A DNA stretch of 37,288 bases from a bacterium (GTDB taxonomy: Bacteria > Planctomycetota > Planctomycetia > Kolteriales > Kolteriaceae): positions 1 to 37,288 of the forward strand of contig JAIEPU010000095.1 in NCBI GenBank assembly GCA_019748235.1. The letters run 5' to 3'. Position numbers and translations under genes: made by a program. Of the stretch, positions 23,969-32,493 are shown piece by piece; positions within the stretch are counted from its first letter, which is position 1; each line of letters opens with the position of its first letter. The notes under the pieces are model-generated. The model saw nothing but the letters and a program-made list of their open reading frames with translations, was not told the origin of the DNA and ran no database searches.

Positions 23969-25783
23969 CTAGCCGCCGCTTTGCTTTGCCTCAAGTTCTT
24001 CCCAACGAGCATAGAGCTGATTCACGCGTGACTGTGCTTCTTCCAGGACTTTGCAGGCCTCGGCGAGCTTGACGTGATTGCTGATGACAGCGGGATCTTC
24101 AACTCTTTTTTGAAGTTCCGCGACGAGTTCCTCGGCGACATGAATATCCGTCTCCATCGTCTCGAGTTCTTTCTTTTCCTTGTAAGAGAGCCCTTTCGAT
24201 TTTATCGGCCCGGTAGCTTTAGTCGGCTTCGTCGGCTTCTCCACCTTCACGGCGGACTTTTGTCTCGCTTCGTCGCGAGCTTCCTTCCAGTGTTCGTAGT
24301 CGGTGTAGAGTCCAAAGCCCCCTTGACCATCGAGACCTAAAAGCCCCGTGGAGACACGCTCGAGCAAGTAACGATCGTGCGTGATGAGGACGACGGCACC
24401 AGGAAATTCGTTGATGCTGTCCTCTAACACTTCCAGCGATGGGATATCGAGGTTGTTCGTCGGCTCGTCGAGAATCAACACGTCGGCCGGGATCAACATC
24501 ATCCGAGCGAGAAGGACTCGGGCTTGCTCTCCCCCGGACAATTGTGACAAAGGCAAATCAAGTTGCTCCGGCCGGAAGAGAAAACGCTGCGACCAAGCAG
24601 CCACGTGAATACGCCGATCCTGGAAATAGACTTGGTCTCCGTCGGGGGCGAGAGCTTGCCGTAGCGTCACGCCCAGGTCAAGCTGCTCCCGATTCTGATC
24701 GAAGAGGGCGACGCGAATCCCTTCGCCACGGTCAATCGTACCTTCGTCAGGAGTGAGTTCGCCGGTCAAGAGCTTAACCAGAGTTGTCTTGCCGCTGCCG
24801 TTCGCCCCAAGCAACCCAAGCTTTTGCCCACGCTCGAGGACGACCGAAAGATCCCCAAATAGTCGTCGACCGCCGAGACTCTTCGAGACATTCTTTAGAT
24901 TGATGAGTTTGTTCGAGCGCCGATCGCTCGCGGCAAAGTCGACGTCCACTCGTTTGTTTTGCGAGTTGCGGGTTCTGAGATCGGCAAGCTCTTGTTGCAT
25001 CCGCCCGGCTTCGTCCACGCGATACTTCGCTTTTGTCGTCCGTGCTTTCGGCCCACGGCGAAGCCATTCGATTTCTCGTCGCACTTGATTCGCGAGCGAC
25101 TGCTGCTGCTGTGCCTGGCCCGCCAGGAATTGTTCCCGCTTCTCGAGGAACTTCGAATAGTTCCCGTCGATGCTCAGCGATCCCTGGGGGTAAGCAGCAC
25201 TCAATTCAATGATCCGGTCACAACTGTTTTCCAGAAGATAGCGGTCGTGACTGACCGCAAGGAAAGTCAGGTTCGTCGCCGCCAGAATTCCTTCGAGCCA
25301 AAAGATGCCATCCAGATCGAGATGGTTTGTCGGTTCATCCATCAGAACCAGATCGGGCTCGAGAACGAGTAGTCGACAGATCGCCAGTCGCTTGCGCCAC
25401 CCTCCCGAGAGAGACGACGCGTTTTGCTCGGGATCGGGAAACTCGAGCCGGCTGATTTGCTTTTCCGCACGTACCTCTTTCTCGTGCTCTTCAAGTCGCT
25501 CGTTCGAAAGAGCATTGAGAAGCGAAGAGCGAACGGTCTCCTCCGGCGAAAAGGTATCCTCCTGCGGCAAATAGACGACGCGAGCCCCTTTCCGAAGTGA
25601 CCGCGTTCCTTCGGTCGGAGTTTCCAGCCCGGCAAGGATTTTGAGGAGCGTTGATTTTCCCGCTCCGTTCGGGCCGATCATGCCGACCCGTTCTCCCTCA
25701 TTGAGCGAGAGATTGATGCCGTGAAAAAGTGTTCGTGCGCCAAACGTCTGACTGATGTTTTCGGTGCTAAGAAGCGCCGCCAT
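23969..25783 (-). CDS. ABC-F family ATPase (Uup-like)
   Basis: 604 residues with two ABC domains and no membrane segment. First domain: Walker A GPNGAGKST, signature LSGGWRKRLAICRLL, Walker B LVLMDEPTNHLD; second: GANGSGKTT, LSGGEQARVLLARMM, VLILDEPTNNLD. Between them lies the charged helical linker of ABC-F (WLRRGPKARTTKAKYRVDEA), and the last about 80 residues are a basic, Glu/Lys-rich coiled coil (ETMETDIHVAEELVAELQKR), the Uup-type C-terminal domain. ABC-F proteins act on the ribosome or, for Uup, on DNA/ribosome intermediates; they are not transporters. ATG 25783 has AGGA eight bases upstream; ATG 25819 adds 12 unconserved residues. The gene converges on the thiolase. Confidence 0.92.
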   Translation of the reverse strand: MAALLSTENISQTFGARTLFHGINLSLNEGERVGMIGPNGAGKSTLLKILAGLETPTEGTRSLRKGARVVYLPQEDTFSPEETVRSSLLNALSNERLEEHEKEVRAEKQISRLEFPDPEQNASSLSGGWRKRLAICRLLVLEPDLVLMDEPTNHLDLDGIFWLEGILAATNLTFLAVSHDRYLLENSCDRIIELSAAYPQGSLSIDGNYSKFLEKREQFLAGQAQQQQSLANQVRREIEWLRRGPKARTTKAKYRVDEAGRMQQELADLRTRNSQNKRVDVDFAASDRRSNKLINLKNVSKSLGGRRLFGDLSVVLERGQKLGLLGANGSGKTTLVKLLTGELTPDEGTIDRGEGIRVALFDQNREQLDLGVTLRQALAPDGDQVYFQDRRIHVAAWSQRFLFRPEQLDLPLSQLSGGEQARVLLARMMLIPADVLILDEPTNNLDIPSLEVLEDSINEFPGAVVLITHDRYLLERVSTGLLGLDGQGGFGLYTDYEHWKEARDEARQKSAVKVEKPTKPTKATGPIKSKGLSYKEKKELETMETDIHVAEELVAELQKRVEDPAVISNHVKLAEACKVLEEAQSRVNQLYARWEELEAKQSGG

Positions 25784-26013
25784 GAATCGTCCTGCTCGTG
25801 AATGAAACGGAACCGACATCCCCTGCCGTCATTGAATCGTCATAGAAATCCAGCCAAGCGAGGTACACATTCGGAAGTGAGATGAGTTCGAGCAACCCAC
25901 TTTCGAACGCAAACTATCGTTGCGACAATCCCGCTATTCATTGGGAGACGCTCGCGCGTAACGGTTATAATCGAGCCCTGGCAGTCCGTTACTTTGTCGG
26001 AGGTCGCTCGATA

Positions 26014-27048
26014 ATGGTTCGTTGGTCGCTTGTATTTGTTTTAGTCATGTCTGTTTCGAACATTCGAGCCGAGAATTCCTCGACCCATTCGGTTGGATCG
26101 GCCATGGCGGTCGCCGCGGAGAAGTTTCTTGCTTCTCTCAATGCTGATGAGCGAGCCAAGGCCACGATGAAGTTCGACGACCCCGCGCGTCTCGATTGGC
26201 ACAACATTCCCAAGCCGGTTCGGAAGGGACTAAAAGTCGGCGACATGAGCGCCGAACAAAGGAAGCTTTGCCACGAACTTCTGAAAGCTTCGCTCAGCGA
26301 AGTCGGGTATGACAAAGCCGTCAAGATCATGGCACTCGAGAACAACCTTCGCGAGGGAGAGAAAGGGCAGATCGGCACACCCCTTCGCGATCCGGATCGC
26401 TACTTCCTAACAATCTTCGGCACGCCCGCAGACAAAGGTTTATGGGGATGGAGTTTCGAAGGACATCATTTCTCCCTCAACTTCGTGGTAAAAGACGGTG
26501 AAGTCGTCAGCAGTTCTCCAAGTTTCTGGGGCTGCAATCCCGCGACGGTGCATCTCTTCATCGAAGGTGGGCCGGAAAAAGGAACGCGTACGCTCGCGAA
26601 GGAAGAGCAGCTCGCATTCGATTTGGTCAATAGCCTGAATGAGTCGCAGCGACAGCGGGCACTCATCGCGGCGAAGGCTCCGGCTGACTATCGTGATCCA
26701 GGCAAGCCGAAGCTCGACGCCGGCTCGCCGCAAGGGTTGATCGCGGCAGACATGACTCCCGAGCAGAAGAAAACGCTTTGGGAACTGCTCGAAGCGTACA
26801 GCAATAATTTGGCGGAGCCAGTGGCGAAGGCGCAGCTTGACGAAGTGAAATCGCACAAGCTCGACAACGTCTACTTCGCCTGGGCGGGTTCGACCAAGCC
26901 TGGAGTGGGACACTACTATAGAGTGCAGGGGCCGAGCTTTTCGCTTGAATTGGTGAACATTCAGTCTGATCCTGCGGGGAATCCTGCCAATCACATTCAT
27001 TCCGTTTGGCGGAGTCTCACCCATGACTTCGGCGTGTCAGCAAACTAA
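26014..27048 (+). CDS. Exported DUF3500-family protein
   Basis: 344 residues. A signal peptide MVRWSLVFVLVMSVSNIRA precedes the mature start. The DUF3500 pattern is clear: LDWHNIPKPVRKGLKVGDMS, then RDPDRYFLTIFGTPADKGLWGW, GHHFSLNFVVKDGEVVSSSP and FWGCNPATV in the first half; a second helical half has AEQ-like DMTPEQKKTLWELLEAY; the end is GHYYRVQGPSFSLELVNIQ then NHIHSVWRSLTHDFG. The His-rich segments suggest a metal- or haem-binding site, but the family's function is unknown. ATG 26014 has GGAGG about ten bases upstream; the frame is open back to 25882 but that part lacks a signal sequence. The next gene starts 26 bases on. Confidence 0.88.
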   Translation: MVRWSLVFVLVMSVSNIRAENSSTHSVGSAMAVAAEKFLASLNADERAKATMKFDDPARLDWHNIPKPVRKGLKVGDMSAEQRKLCHELLKASLSEVGYDKAVKIMALENNLREGEKGQIGTPLRDPDRYFLTIFGTPADKGLWGWSFEGHHFSLNFVVKDGEVVSSSPSFWGCNPATVHLFIEGGPEKGTRTLAKEEQLAFDLVNSLNESQRQRALIAAKAPADYRDPGKPKLDAGSPQGLIAADMTPEQKKTLWELLEAYSNNLAEPVAKAQLDEVKSHKLDNVYFAWAGSTKPGVGHYYRVQGPSFSLELVNIQSDPAGNPANHIHSVWRSLTHDFGVSAN

Positions 27049-27074
27049 TGACGGAATGATTTCGGAGGTGCGTG

Positions 27075-27557
27075 ATGGAAAGCATTTACGACATCAAGGT
27101 AACGACCATTGATGGACAGGAAGAAACGCTAGAAAAATACCGCGGCCAGCTACTACTCATCGTCAATGTCGCCAGCAAATGCGGATTCACGCCGCAATAT
27201 GCGGGGCTCGAGAATCTCTACCGGACCTATCGCGATCAAGGTTTGACGATTCTCGGTTTTCCGTGTGATCAATTCGGCCACCAAGAGCCGGGAAACGAAG
27301 AGGAAATTAAGAATTTTTGCTCGCTGAAATATGAAGTGACGTTTCCCATGTTCGCGAAGATCAACGTCAATGGTGCTGATGCCCATCCTCTTTATCAGTA
27401 CCTGAAAGCAGAGCGGCCAGGAATCCTTGGCACCCAGGCAATCAAATGGAACTTCACCAAATTTCTCGTGGGACGAGACGGCGAGATCATCAAACGGTAT
27501 GCTCCGACCGTCACACCTGAAGAAATCGGCACTGAACTCGATCCTCTGCTCAATTAA
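27075..27557 (+). CDS. Glutathione peroxidase family protein, cysteine type
   Basis: 160 residues of thioredoxin fold. Cys36 in NVASKCGFTPQYAGLENLY is the peroxidatic residue (TGC codon, not selenocysteine TGA). GFPCDQFGHQEPG supplies the conserved Gln70, and KWNFTKFLV gives Trp125 and Asn126 of the catalytic tetrad. Cys82 in NFCSLKYEV sits where thioredoxin-dependent members have the resolving Cys, so thioredoxin rather than glutathione is the likely reductant. It reduces hydrogen and lipid peroxides in the cytoplasm; no signal peptide. It lies 26 bases after the DUF3500 gene with GGAGG six bases before ATG 27075, so the two are probably co-transcribed. Confidence 0.94.
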   Translation: MESIYDIKVTTIDGQEETLEKYRGQLLLIVNVASKCGFTPQYAGLENLYRTYRDQGLTILGFPCDQFGHQEPGNEEEIKNFCSLKYEVTFPMFAKINVNGADAHPLYQYLKAERPGILGTQAIKWNFTKFLVGRDGEIIKRYAPTVTPEEIGTELDPLLN

Positions 27558-27742
27558 GCCGGATCAAGCAACACCTTTTTGAACGTTCGCGTGTTTCATG
27601 AGTATGGCATTCCATTTTCAATGGATGTCGATCGTGAGGCGACGATTGCCATACGCTATCACTTATCGTGGATCCGCCGCGAAGATTGCTGGCTGCGATG
27701 AGATTTGCCAGAGATTTAACCGACGGACGGGAGAATCAACAA

Positions 27743-29179
27743 GTGATCAGTTCAATGACGGCGGATTTCAAAATCAGGCTACTGACTTCAATTTACACGT
27801 TAGTGATGGTCGCGACCTCGTTCGGGGCAGAATCGGCACCGAGACCGAATATCGTCGTGATCTTAGCGGATGATCTCGGCTCCCATGATGTCGGTTGGCG
27901 CGGCAGCGAGATTAAAACTCCGAATCTTGACAAACTTGCATTAAGCGGTGCTCGGCTTAACCAATTCTACGTTCAGCCTGTTTGCTCTCCGACGCGCGCC
28001 GCATTGTTTACCGGTCGTTATCCGTTCCGATACGGATTCCAAACGGGAGTCGTGCGGCCCTGGGCACAATACGGATTACCTCTCGAAGAAAGAATGCTTT
28101 CGAAGGCTCTTCATGACGTTGGTTACGAGACAGCCATTGTCGGGAAATGGCATTTAGGGCACTTCCAGCCGGAGTACTTGCCGACAAAGCGAGGATTCGA
28201 CCACCAGTACGGCCACTACAACGGCGCGCTGGATTATTTCACTCACATTCGTGACGATGGTTTCGATTGGCATCGTGATGACAAGGAGAATCACGACGAA
28301 GGCTATTCGACGGAGCTCATTGGCAAGGAAGCGTCACGAATCATCCGAGAGCGGGACAAAAACAAACCTCTTTTCCTTTACGTCCCATTCAACGGAGTGC
28401 ATGCTCCCCACCAAGTACCAGAGAAATATAGTGCCCCCTACTCACAGATCAGCGGACGCCGCAAGACGTATGCCGGCATGGTGACGGCTCTCGACCAAGC
28501 GGTGGGTCAAATCGTTGATTCTCTTCGTGAACAAAAAATGCTGGATAATACGCTCATTATTTTTTCCAGCGACAACGGTGGTCCACAGCCAGGTCAGCTC
28601 ACGAGTAACGGCAACCTTCGCGCCGGCAAGGGAACGGTCTATGAGGGTGGCGTTCGCGTCTGCGCGTTTGCGACCTGGGCGGGACACATCAAGGAAGGGA
28701 CCGAGGTCGAATCGCCGATTCATATTGTCGACCTCTATCCCACACTATTGAAACTTGCGGGTGCTCCGCTCGAGCAAAGCCTCCCCATTGATGGACGGGA
28801 CGTATGGGACGTGATCAATAGCGGCGCGGCATCCCCGCATGACGCCATCGTCTTGAACAGTGCGCCGAGCGGCGGCGCGATTCGTGTGGGGAATTGGAAG
28901 CTCGTTCTCAATGGTGCATCGACCACCGATGAAGAAAGCTCCGCACCTCTCAAGCGTCCAGGTAAACGGGGGACTAAGGGGGAGGGAGTCGAACTCTTCG
29001 ATTTAAAGAATGATCCGTCGGAAAAGAATAACCTCGCGTCGTCAAACCCAGACAAAGTAAGGGAACTGCAATTGAAATACGAGGCATTCGCCAAAGAAGC
29101 CGTTGCGCCGAAATCCGCGCCGAAAGGGAAAGGTTTCCGAACTCCCAAAGTTTGGGGGCAAGCGGATACAGTTCAGTAA
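27743..29179 (+). CDS. Exported sulfatase (arylsulfatase family, FGly type)
   Basis: 478 residues from GTG 27743 (GGGAG nine bases upstream). A signal peptide (FKIRLLTSIYTLVMVATSFGA) precedes PRPNIVVILADDLGSHDVGW, where Asp43 and Asp44 bind calcium. VCSPTRAALFTGRYP is the sulfatase signature; Cys81 is turned into formylglycine by a maturase not in this window. GKWHLGHF, GFDHQYGHYNGALDYFTH, FVPFNGVHAPHQ-like segment and IIFSSDNGGPQ (metal-binding DN) follow; ELFDLKNDPSEKNNLA closes the C-terminal subdomain. It hydrolyses sulfate esters, probably of polysaccharides, in the periplasm. Planctomycetes carry many such genes. ATG 27755 and upstream ATGs are alternative starts. Confidence 0.93.
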   Translation: MISSMTADFKIRLLTSIYTLVMVATSFGAESAPRPNIVVILADDLGSHDVGWRGSEIKTPNLDKLALSGARLNQFYVQPVCSPTRAALFTGRYPFRYGFQTGVVRPWAQYGLPLEERMLSKALHDVGYETAIVGKWHLGHFQPEYLPTKRGFDHQYGHYNGALDYFTHIRDDGFDWHRDDKENHDEGYSTELIGKEASRIIRERDKNKPLFLYVPFNGVHAPHQVPEKYSAPYSQISGRRKTYAGMVTALDQAVGQIVDSLREQKMLDNTLIIFSSDNGGPQPGQLTSNGNLRAGKGTVYEGGVRVCAFATWAGHIKEGTEVESPIHIVDLYPTLLKLAGAPLEQSLPIDGRDVWDVINSGAASPHDAIVLNSAPSGGAIRVGNWKLVLNGASTTDEESSAPLKRPGKRGTKGEGVELFDLKNDPSEKNNLASSNPDKVRELQLKYEAFAKEAVAPKSAPKGKGFRTPKVWGQADTVQ

Positions 29180-29306
29180 CGCGAAGTCTGAACCCAGCGA
29201 ACCTCGACATACATGATGATTGAGTCGTCTTGGCGAACATACAACGCGGAACGCAGCGGCGAGACGTCGCTGTATCGTCTACAAATGAACTTATCCATCA
29301 TGGAGA

Positions 29307-30743
29307 TCACTTTAACACTTCCGTTTTCAGGATATTCGCGAGCTTTTGGCCGTAGATGGCATGGGCCTTTTCATTTGGATGATGGTCCGTTTCATGCACG
29401 GAACTTTGAAGTCCAAAGCAATTGCCGGAAATCAGTTCCTCTCGAATATCAAAAGCGGGGATCCCACGTTCTTTCATGGAGGGAAGAATGGTAGAAGCCA
29501 GCAGCTTCCACTCTTCGGAATCCGCGTTATTGAAAATACCAACGACGAGCTGGCAACCATGCTCGTTGCACGCCGAATTCATCTTTTCGATGATGGGAAT
29601 GCAATTACGAAACTCCTCCTCTTTAACGATACGGGAGTACTCTTTGCTGAATTCCTCCGGACGCCCTTTGAGCTTCTCATTGAGTTCAGCTTCTCGCTTG
29701 AAAAAAATACTGTCATTCCAGCACATGGTCAGAACGACGATCTTCGGAGCGAATCGAAACACATCTTTCTGAAGGGCGTGCCACTCCTCGTTCGTTGAAT
29801 AGCCGCAGAGTCCGAAATTCATCACTTCAAATCGTCCCACCCCCGATTCATTCGTGTTCAGAATTGACTCCAACACTTCGGTGAATCTCGCATTCTGCTT
29901 AACTCCTTGGGCAAAAGTGAACGAATCTCCGATACACGCGACGCGAATCGTCCCCTCTGCCGGTTCCATCTTCCAATCCTTGTCGCGATAGCCCCAACGA
30001 TTGAAGATATTGTCGATGAAGAATTGCTTCTCCGTGCTTCGCTCGAAAGGATCTATCCCCTGAATCCTCAGTTCATCGAGGTCGAACTCACCCGATTCTG
30101 CTCCTAGATCAATTCCGGCAATGATTCGCGCATCAAACTTTGATTTCGGAAAATCAATGACATGTTCCTTTCGCTCGGAACTGAAGAGGACTTCGTGTGA
30201 GAAATATGGATGATTCCAATCTCCTTCCGGCCAAAAGAGGACATGCACCTTTCTGGGAGAATTCGCGAAGCCTTTTAAGACGAGCTGAGCACTTGCACCG
30301 GCAGGAACGGTGATTGGCAAGTGCCTTAAGGCGGCCTTCCAATCGGGCAGATTCGACTGATTCGACGTGACTTTGATTTTTAAGGGAAAGGTTCGATCCG
30401 AAGGCATGACACAAAGCTCCACCTCTTCGGAGGGTTGAATCTTCCAATCGATGAATAGCCGTTCTTCAAGCGACGCTTCGTGAAAGAATCCACGAGGATT
30501 GTCGGGATAGAATTGTCGCGACCATGTGCATGGTTTTGGACGATAACCAACTTCATCGTCCGGCGTACTTCCGCCAAGTATGTAAATCAGGTTTTGCGGC
30601 ATCGGCTTGGTAGGCTCAGTCATGCGCACGGTCGATCGTACTTTTAAACTGATGCCAATGCCGATCGCGAGGATCATGATTGCTAAGCTGATCTTGAACC
30701 AAGGCCGATTGAAGCGATTCGAACGTTCGTTGCTGACACTCAT
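29307..30743 (-). CDS. Membrane-anchored SGNH/GDSL-type hydrolase with N-terminal beta domain
   Basis: 478 residues. A single TM helix at about 17-34 (ISLAIMILAIGIGISL) anchors the protein with its body outside. Residues about 60-240 look beta-rich (EVELCVMPSDRTFPLKIKVT, SAQLVLKGFANSPRKVHVLF), resembling a carbohydrate-binding or jelly-roll module. From about residue 265 the SGNH fold starts: IRVACIGDSFTFAQG (nucleophile Ser), FGLCGYSTNEEW (block II Gly), VVLTMCWNDSIFF (block III Asn) and TDHHPNEKAHAIYG (Asp and His of block V). Such proteins remove or transfer acetyl/acyl groups on polysaccharides. It is convergent with the sulfatase and lies 49 bases after the start of no other gene on its strand. 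The substrate is unknown. Confidence 0.82.
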   Translation of the reverse strand: MSVSNERSNRFNRPWFKISLAIMILAIGIGISLKVRSTVRMTEPTKPMPQNLIYILGGSTPDDEVGYRPKPCTWSRQFYPDNPRGFFHEASLEERLFIDWKIQPSEEVELCVMPSDRTFPLKIKVTSNQSNLPDWKAALRHLPITVPAGASAQLVLKGFANSPRKVHVLFWPEGDWNHPYFSHEVLFSSERKEHVIDFPKSKFDARIIAGIDLGAESGEFDLDELRIQGIDPFERSTEKQFFIDNIFNRWGYRDKDWKMEPAEGTIRVACIGDSFTFAQGVKQNARFTEVLESILNTNESGVGRFEVMNFGLCGYSTNEEWHALQKDVFRFAPKIVVLTMCWNDSIFFKREAELNEKLKGRPEEFSKEYSRIVKEEEFRNCIPIIEKMNSACNEHGCQLVVGIFNNADSEEWKLLASTILPSMKERGIPAFDIREELISGNCFGLQSSVHETDHHPNEKAHAIYGQKLANILKTEVLK

Positions 30744-30792
30744 TCATTCTTCCCAAATCGCGCGGAGTCAAAATTAGGTTTGCAAGCGAAGC

Positions 30793-31710
30793 TCACCAGA
30801 TCAGTTGTCGTGTCGCATGGACAATCGAACTCGACACCGAACACATCTCCGGATGGATTGCATGAACGGCAATTTCCAAACTATCGATGAGCCTTGGCCC
30901 GGGGCGGCTGAAGTAAGCATTCCCATCCGTGACATAGACTCGCTTGTGGTTAACTGCAGGTAGTTCCGACCATCCCGGAAGTTGCTGGAGCTTCGAAGCA
31001 TCATCCTTCGTCCGTTCCAAAGAGTAACCACAGCAAGCGATGAGAAGGACTTCCGGCCTTGCGTCGAGAACATCTTGCCAGGTTATTCTCCTCGACTTTT
31101 CTCCCGTTTTGCCAATCATTTCTCTTCCCCCGGCCATTTCGATCAACTCGGGGGTCCAATGACCGGACGAGAAAAGAGGGTCAATCCACTCAAGCACGAC
31201 AACCCGGGGACGATTTTGAATTCGAGCGGTGCAGTTTGAGATTCGAGCCGCTCGATTCCGAAGGGCTTCGACGGCTTGGATCGCGGAGTCGACTTGCCCC
31301 GCCGCTCGGCCGACCTCGATGCAACTCATCAACACCTCTTCCAATGTCGTCGGTTCTAGGTTGATGACACGCGGACGACCCGGCAGTTGGCAGGCCGCGG
31401 CTTGAACTTCAGTCTCGGCCACCGCGCAGACGTCGCAAAGAGCCTGCGTGACGATAAGATCAGGAGCAAGATTTTCAAGGACATCAAGCTGAAGACCGTA
31501 CAGCGATTGCTGATCCTTCAAACGAGCTCCAACCAGATCATCGATCTGTCGGCTGGTCGCGTCCAGAGGAATGAGCGTTGTCGTGACTTTCGGAAGTCGC
31601 GAGACCCATTCAGGGTAATCGCATTCATGCGTCACACCAACCAGACTCTCGCCGAGACCGATTTCGCAAATGATTTCGGTAGCACTGGGGAGAAGCGATA
31701 CGATCCTCAT
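30793..31710 (-). CDS. BtuF-like cobalamin/ferrisiderophore-type binding protein without signal peptide
   Basis: 305 residues of the periplasmic-binding-protein fold type III. MRIVSLLPSATEIICEIGLGESLVGVTHECDYP is the classical opening of this group, followed by LENLAPDLIVTQALCDVCAVAET (two Cys), VINLEPTTLEEVLMSCIEVGRAAG and the second lobe RPRVVVLEWIDPLFSSGHWTPELIEMAGG. BtuF-like proteins bind cobalamin for an ABC importer, but this one begins at the mature domain with no signal peptide and has no btuC/btuD nearby. It may therefore be cytoplasmic, as in many 'cobalamin-binding protein' relatives of unknown role. It starts upstream of a divergent PAP2 gene. Confidence 0.82.
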   Translation of the reverse strand: MRIVSLLPSATEIICEIGLGESLVGVTHECDYPEWVSRLPKVTTTLIPLDATSRQIDDLVGARLKDQQSLYGLQLDVLENLAPDLIVTQALCDVCAVAETEVQAAACQLPGRPRVINLEPTTLEEVLMSCIEVGRAAGQVDSAIQAVEALRNRAARISNCTARIQNRPRVVVLEWIDPLFSSGHWTPELIEMAGGREMIGKTGEKSRRITWQDVLDARPEVLLIACCGYSLERTKDDASKLQQLPGWSELPAVNHKRVYVTDGNAYFSRPGPRLIDSLEIAVHAIHPEMCSVSSSIVHATRQLIW

Positions 31711-31792
31711 AACGTTCCTCTGTCGTGTTCGGCGAGTTTCCCAGCAACTAATTGGCTCATCAGTAGACGCATTGGTACGATTTCACCACGTC

Positions 31793-31832
31793 TTGGCACC
31801 ACGAGCTAGTGAAAGCGAATTGGCACCACGAG
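31793..31832. repeat. Direct repeat TTGGCACCACGAG, two copies
   Basis: The 13-mer TTGGCACCACGAG occurs at 31793-31805 and again at 31820-31832, a 27-base period, ending one base before the PAP2 start codon. A looser relative (TTGGTACGATTTCACCACG) precedes them at about 31772-31790. It may be a small duplication or paired operator half-sites in the divergent promoter region. Confidence 0.6.
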
Positions 31833-31833
31833 A

Positions 31834-32493
31834 ATGACTCCATCAGAAGATCTAGCGCTCCTTAAGAAATCAATGAAGGGGATTGTTGTCTGCACACTGT
31901 TCGTCGTGATTTGCTATTTCTGGATCGATCGACCTGTTGCATTTTTTGTTCATGATAATCGAATAGAAAAGGTCGCCGTCTTCAAGTGGTTCACCTACCC
32001 TCCTCCGATCGTGCAGACGTGGTCCCCTCTCGTGCTTACTCTCTTGATCATCCGGCGAGCGTTCGGAACATTCAATCATTGGGAACGGACTTTGTTCGTG
32101 GCATGTATCAGCTTGATCGTCGCCGATGAATTCCGCACGTCGCTTGGCGACTTGTTTGGAAGATACTGGCCCGAGACCTGGTTCGACAACAACCCATCTC
32201 TTATCGGAACGGGCACCTATGGTTTTCATCCCTTCGAATCCGGAGACGACACCGGCAGCTTTCCATCCGGACATGCCGCGAGAATTCTTGGATTCGGATC
32301 CGTCTGGTGGATCGCCTATCCGAAAGTTCGCATCCTCTTAGTTTTCATCGGCCTACCAATGCTTCTCAGCCTTATCGCGATGGACTACCATTTCGTCAGT
32401 GATGTCATTGCGGGAGGATATGTTGGGGGGTTCGTCGGTTTATTCGCGAGCCACCTTGGAAAAGTTATTCCTCCGAAAGTGACCGATCGCTAA
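31834..32493 (+). CDS. PAP2-family membrane phosphatase
   Basis: 219 residues with about five to six TM helices (IVVCTLFVVICYFWI; WSPLVLTLLIIR; TLFVACISLIVADEF; VRILLVFIGLPMLLSLIAM; VIAGGYVGGFVGLFA). FPSGHAARILGFG is PAP2 motif C2 with its catalytic His; DYHFVSDVIAGGYVGG is motif C3 with nucleophile His and Asp. Motif C1 is LGDLFGRYWPETW, where the usual Lys and Arg of KxxxGRxRP are replaced by Gly and Trp; Trp-Pro forms occur in a lipid-phosphatase branch, but loss of Lys may weaken phosphate binding. It would dephosphorylate a lipid phosphate (phosphatidate, undecaprenyl-PP or lipid A) on the outer face of the inner membrane. Ribosome site before ATG 31834 is weak. Confidence 0.85.
   Translation: MTPSEDLALLKKSMKGIVVCTLFVVICYFWIDRPVAFFVHDNRIEKVAVFKWFTYPPPIVQTWSPLVLTLLIIRRAFGTFNHWERTLFVACISLIVADEFRTSLGDLFGRYWPETWFDNNPSLIGTGTYGFHPFESGDDTGSFPSGHAARILGFGSVWWIAYPKVRILLVFIGLPMLLSLIAMDYHFVSDVIAGGYVGGFVGLFASHLGKVIPPKVTDR

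Noticed and set aside
27180..27182. Selenocysteine in the glutathione peroxidase
   Set aside because: The codon at the peroxidatic position is TGC, so the enzyme is the cysteine type.
29246..29270. Imperfect hairpin CAGCGGCG/CGTCGCTG between the convergent sulfatase and SGNH genes
   Set aside because: A three-base loop and no T tract; too weak to call a terminator.
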